From positions 124,001 to 188,000 of the forward strand of contig NZ_BBXA01000027.1 of the NCBI RefSeq assembly GCF_001014975.1: a stretch of DNA of 64,000 nucleotides, written 5' to 3'. This document shows, piece after piece, positions 61,462 to 64,000 of this stretch. Within the stretch, counting starts at the first letter, position 1. Every line of letters starts with the position of its first letter. The position numbers and the translations under genes are program-made. The stretch is from Novosphingobium sp. MD-1. Lineage in GTDB: Bacteria; Pseudomonadota; Alphaproteobacteria; Sphingomonadales; Sphingomonadaceae. A model generated the notes under the pieces. That model was not told the origin of the DNA. It did not search any database and saw only the letters and a list, made by a program, of their open reading frames with translations.

Positions 61462-62745
61462 ATGACGCAGAAGCTTGAGACGCTGACGGTCCATGCCGGG
61501 TGCGAGCCTGATCCGACCACCAAGGCGCGGATCACGCCGATCTACCAGACGGCGAGCTACGTGTTCGACAGTGCCGAACATGCGGCGAACCTCTTCGCCC
61601 TGGCCGAATTCGGCAATATCTACACCCGCATCATGAACCCCACCAATGCCGCGCTCGAAGCGAAGATCGCGGCGCTGGAAGGGGGCGTGGGCGCGCTGGG
61701 CGTGGCATCGGGCCATGCCGCGCAGTTCATCGTGTTCCACACCCTGATGGAGCCGGGCTGCGAGATCGTGGCCGCCAAGAAGCTCTACGGCGGCACGCTC
61801 AACCAGTTCGCGCACAGCTTCGCCAAGTTCGGCTGGAAGGCGGTGTTCGTCGATGCCGACGATCCAGCCGCCGTTGCCGCCGCGATCACCGACAAGACGC
61901 GCGGCGTGTTCATCGAAAGCCTCGCCAACCCCGGTGGCGTGGTGCAGGACATCGCGGCGATTGCCGACGTGGCCCATGCGGCGGGCGTGCCGCTGATCGT
62001 GGACAACACCATGGCCAGCCCGGCGCTGTGTCGCCCGATCGAACACGGCGCGGACATCGTCGTCCATTCCTGCACCAAGTTCCTCAACGGCCACGGCAAT
62101 TCCATCGGCGGTCTGATCGTGGATTCGGGCAAGTTCGATTGGGCGGCCAGCGACAAGTTCCCCTCGCTCACCCAGCCCAACCCCAGCTACCACGGCGCAG
62201 TGCTGACCGAGGCGTTGAAGCCCGTCGGCCCGATCGCCTTCATCATCGGCTGCCGCGTGCTGGGCCTGCGTGATCTTGGCCCTGCCATGGCGCCTATGAA
62301 TGCCTTCCTCACGCTGACCGGCATGGAAACGCTGGCCCTGCGCATGGAGCGGCATTGCGCCAATGCGCTGCACCTCGCGCAGTGGCTGCAGAACCATCCC
62401 AAGGTGGCGTGGGTGAGCTATGCGGGCCTGCCGGAAGACCCCTATCACCAGCTGGCCCGGCAATACCTCGGCGGCAAGGGCGGCGCGGTGTTCACCTTCG
62501 GGGTGAAGGGCGGGTACGAGGCGGGGGTGAAGCTGGTCCAGTCGGCCAAGCTGTTCAGCCACCTCGCCAACATCGGCGATACCCGCTCGCTCATCATCCA
62601 CCCCGCCTCGACCACGCACAGCCAGCTGGGCGAGGAAGAACTGGTCGCCGCCGGCGCCGGGCCGGACACGGTGCGCGTCTCGGTGGGCATTGAACACATC
62701 GACGACATCGTGGCCGATTTGGCGCAGGCCCTCGAACAGGTCTGA
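61462..62745 (+). CDS. O-acetylhomoserine aminocarboxypropyltransferase (MetY-like)
   Basis: 427 residues of the Cys/Met-metabolism PLP family. The PLP lysine is in [18 protein letters not shown], with [22 protein letters not shown] and a C-terminal [15 protein letters not shown] that is typical of MetY. It makes homocysteine directly from O-acetylhomoserine and sulfide. The strong AAGGAGG before ATG 61462 fixes the start. Its place between mcm and pccA is unexpected, although methionine-pathway breakdown also yields propionyl-CoA via 2-oxobutyrate. Confidence 0.9.
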   Translation: MTQKLETLTVHAGCEPDPTTKARITPIYQTASYVFDSAEHAANLFALAEFGNIYTRIMNPTNAALEAKIAALEGGVGALGVASGHAAQFIVFHTLMEPGCEIVAAKKLYGGTLNQFAHSFAKFGWKAVFVDADDPAAVAAAITDKTRGVFIESLANPGGVVQDIAAIADVAHAAGVPLIVDNTMASPALCRPIEHGADIVVHSCTKFLNGHGNSIGGLIVDSGKFDWAASDKFPSLTQPNPSYHGAVLTEALKPVGPIAFIIGCRVLGLRDLGPAMAPMNAFLTLTGMETLALRMERHCANALHLAQWLQNHPKVAWVSYAGLPEDPYHQLARQYLGGKGGAVFTFGVKGGYEAGVKLVQSAKLFSHLANIGDTRSLIIHPASTTHSQLGEEELVAAGAGPDTVRVSVGIEHIDDIVADLAQALEQV

Positions 62746-62777
62746 ATTACAGTAATTCCAGCGACGGAAAGATAGGC

Positions 62778-64000
62778 ATGTTCAAAAAAATCCTCATCGC
62801 CAACCGCGGCGAAATCGCCTGCCGCGTCATCAAGACCGCGCGCCGGATGGGTATCCAGACGGTGGCCGTCTATTCGGATGCCGATGCGCGGGCGCCGTTC
62901 GTGCAGATGGCGGACGAGGCGGTGCATATCGGTCCGTCACCGGCCGCGCAGTCCTACCTGATCGCGGACAAGATCATTGCGGCGTGCAAGCAGACCGGCG
63001 CGGAAGCGGTGCATCCGGGCTATGGCTTCCTGTCCGAGCGCACCTCGTTCGCCGAGGCGCTGGCGGCGGAGAACATCGCGTTCATCGGCCCGCCGGTGGG
63101 CGCGATCGCCGCGATGGGCGACAAGATCGAATCCAAGAAGCTGGCCAAGCAGGCGGGCGTCAACGTCGTGCCCGGCTTCGTGGGCGAGATCGAGGATACC
63201 GAGCACGCGGTGCGCATCTCCGACGAGATCGGCTACCCGGTGATGATGAAGGCCTCGGCCGGCGGTGGCGGCAAGGGCATGCGCCTGGCCTACAGCGAGA
63301 AGGACGTGCGCGAGGGCTTCGAAAGCGTGAAGCGCGAGGGCCTCAATTCGTTCGGCGACGATCGCGTGTTCATCGAGAAGTTCATCCTCGATCCGCGCCA
63401 CATCGAGATCCAGATCCTCGGCGACAAGCACGGCAACATCCTTTACCTCAACGAGCGGGAATGCTCGATCCAGCGCCGCCATCAGAAGGTGGTGGAGGAA
63501 GCGCCTTCGCCGTTCGTCACGCCCAGCATGCGCAAGGCGATGGGCGAACAGTGCGTCGCGCTGGCGCGCGCGGTGGGCTATTATTCGGCCGGCACCGTCG
63601 AACTGATCGTTTCGGGCGCGGACAAGACGGGCGAAAGCTTCTACTTCCTCGAAATGAACACCCGCCTGCAGGTGGAGCATCCCGTCACCGAAGCGATCAC
63701 CGGCATCGATCTGGTCGAACAGATGATCCGCGTCGCCTATGGCGAGAAGCTGGCGATGACGCAGGACGACGTGAAGATCGACGGCTGGGCCATCGAGAAC
63801 CGCGTCTATGCCGAAGACCCCTATCGCGGCTTCCTGCCCTCGACCGGACGCCTGGTCCGCTACAACCCGCCGCTGGCCGGCTGGACCGACGATGGCGAGG
63901 CCAACGGACGGCGCGGCGTCGATGGCGTGCGCGTGGACGACGGCGTCTATGAAGGCGGCGAAGTCTCGATGTTCTATGACCCGATGATCGCCAAGCTGAT
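62778..64000 (+). CDS. pccA: Propionyl-CoA carboxylase alpha subunit (partial, runs off the edge)
   Basis: The first 407 residues of a biotin-carboxylase chain. The N-terminal motif is [17 protein letters not shown], with HPGYGFLSE, the ATP-grasp loop [13 protein letters not shown] (about 160-171), [22 protein letters not shown] and the metal-site [14 protein letters not shown] (about 291-304). It carboxylates biotin with ATP and bicarbonate. Expected beyond the window are a BT linker and the C-terminal biotin-carrier domain. Context with pccB identifies the substrate as propionyl-CoA. Confidence 0.93.
   Translation, partial: MFKKILIANRGEIACRVIKTARRMGIQTVAVYSDADARAPFVQMADEAVHIGPSPAAQSYLIADKIIAACKQTGAEAVHPGYGFLSERTSFAEALAAENIAFIGPPVGAIAAMGDKIESKKLAKQAGVNVVPGFVGEIEDTEHAVRISDEIGYPVMMKASAGGGGKGMRLAYSEKDVREGFESVKREGLNSFGDDRVFIEKFILDPRHIEIQILGDKHGNILYLNERECSIQRRHQKVVEEAPSPFVTPSMRKAMGEQCVALARAVGYYSAGTVELIVSGADKTGESFYFLEMNTRLQVEHPVTEAITGIDLVEQMIRVAYGEKLAMTQDDVKIDGWAIENRVYAEDPYRGFLPSTGRLVRYNPPLAGWTDDGEANGRRGVDGVRVDDGVYEGGEVSMFYDPMIAKL

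Noticed and set aside
59032-62697. 1221-residue open frame antisense to the mcm and metY genes
   Set aside because: High-GC antisense shadow spanning two well-identified genes and an intergenic repeat; no recognisable domain.

Overview
The window is GC-rich chromosomal DNA of an alphaproteobacterium. It is most likely a sphingomonad, of the Novosphingobium/Sphingobium type. Evidence for this is a DivK-type response regulator, a serine palmitoyltransferase beside a dedicated acyl carrier protein, the small alphaproteobacterial families Usg, DUF3572 and DUF1674, a one-cysteine DksA, and an ScfR/PccR-controlled propionyl-CoA locus. Species cannot be fixed from sequence reading alone.

Left core (1-16065). 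The window opens at what looks like the start of a gene-transfer-agent or phage packaging cluster on the minus strand. Ordinary housekeeping genes follow: a YqaA-type membrane protein, usg, spt and its ACP, a stand-alone Pycsar-type membrane effector, divK, a tightly packed run of DUF3572, HAD, RidA, GDPD and FemAB-like genes, dksA, a PilZ protein, a peptide-binding lipoprotein, an RsmB-type methyltransferase, msrA, an exported methyltransferase-like protein, an N-carbamoylputrescine amidase, folK and tRNA-Lys(TTT).

Genomic island (16015-41917, about 25.9 kb). A perfect 53-bp direct repeat containing the 3' part of tRNA-Lys flanks the island. A tyrosine integrase lies just inside the right end, and paired GCAACCAC arm-type sites lie inside both ends. 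Cargo, left to right: a small basic protein with palindromic operators; a helix-turn-helix/AlpA-like protein; a probable HUH replication or relaxase protein disrupted near its start by an IS21-family element with an 8-bp target duplication; an HNH-like protein; a 1942-residue transglutaminase-like/DUF4011/SF1 helicase/PD-(D/E)XK/DUF3320 protein; a serine resolvase with its res site; and a complete type II-C CRISPR-Cas locus (31 repeats, cas2, cas1, cas9, tracrRNA). The right part holds membrane and secreted hypotheticals, a DUF3768 protein, a structured leader that may be a non-coding RNA, and an LprI-like lipoprotein gene split by an amber stop.

In the CRISPR locus the array is read rightward and the cas operon leftward. 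They converge on a long hairpin at 30697-30747. A rightward tracrRNA sits upstream of cas9, with a 24-nt anti-repeat that pairs with the 5' part of the repeat and a strong intrinsic terminator. The degenerate end of the array is the left one, so new spacers probably enter at the cas-proximal right end. The array therefore has the reversed polarity reported for some II-C systems.

Right core (41918-64000). A leftward acyl-CoA operon (thioesterase, serine hydrolase, 3-hydroxyacyl-CoA dehydrogenase, acyl-CoA ligase, thiolase) diverges from an acyl-CoA synthetase and a protein with two TetR domains. Then come dctA, a membrane-anchored C13/caspase-fold peptidase and scfR. scfR diverges from the propionyl-CoA-to-succinyl-CoA operon pccB-bktB-mce-mcm-metY-pccA, which runs off the right edge. 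The shared scfR/pccB intergenic region carries three TTTGCAA motifs that look like the PccR operator.
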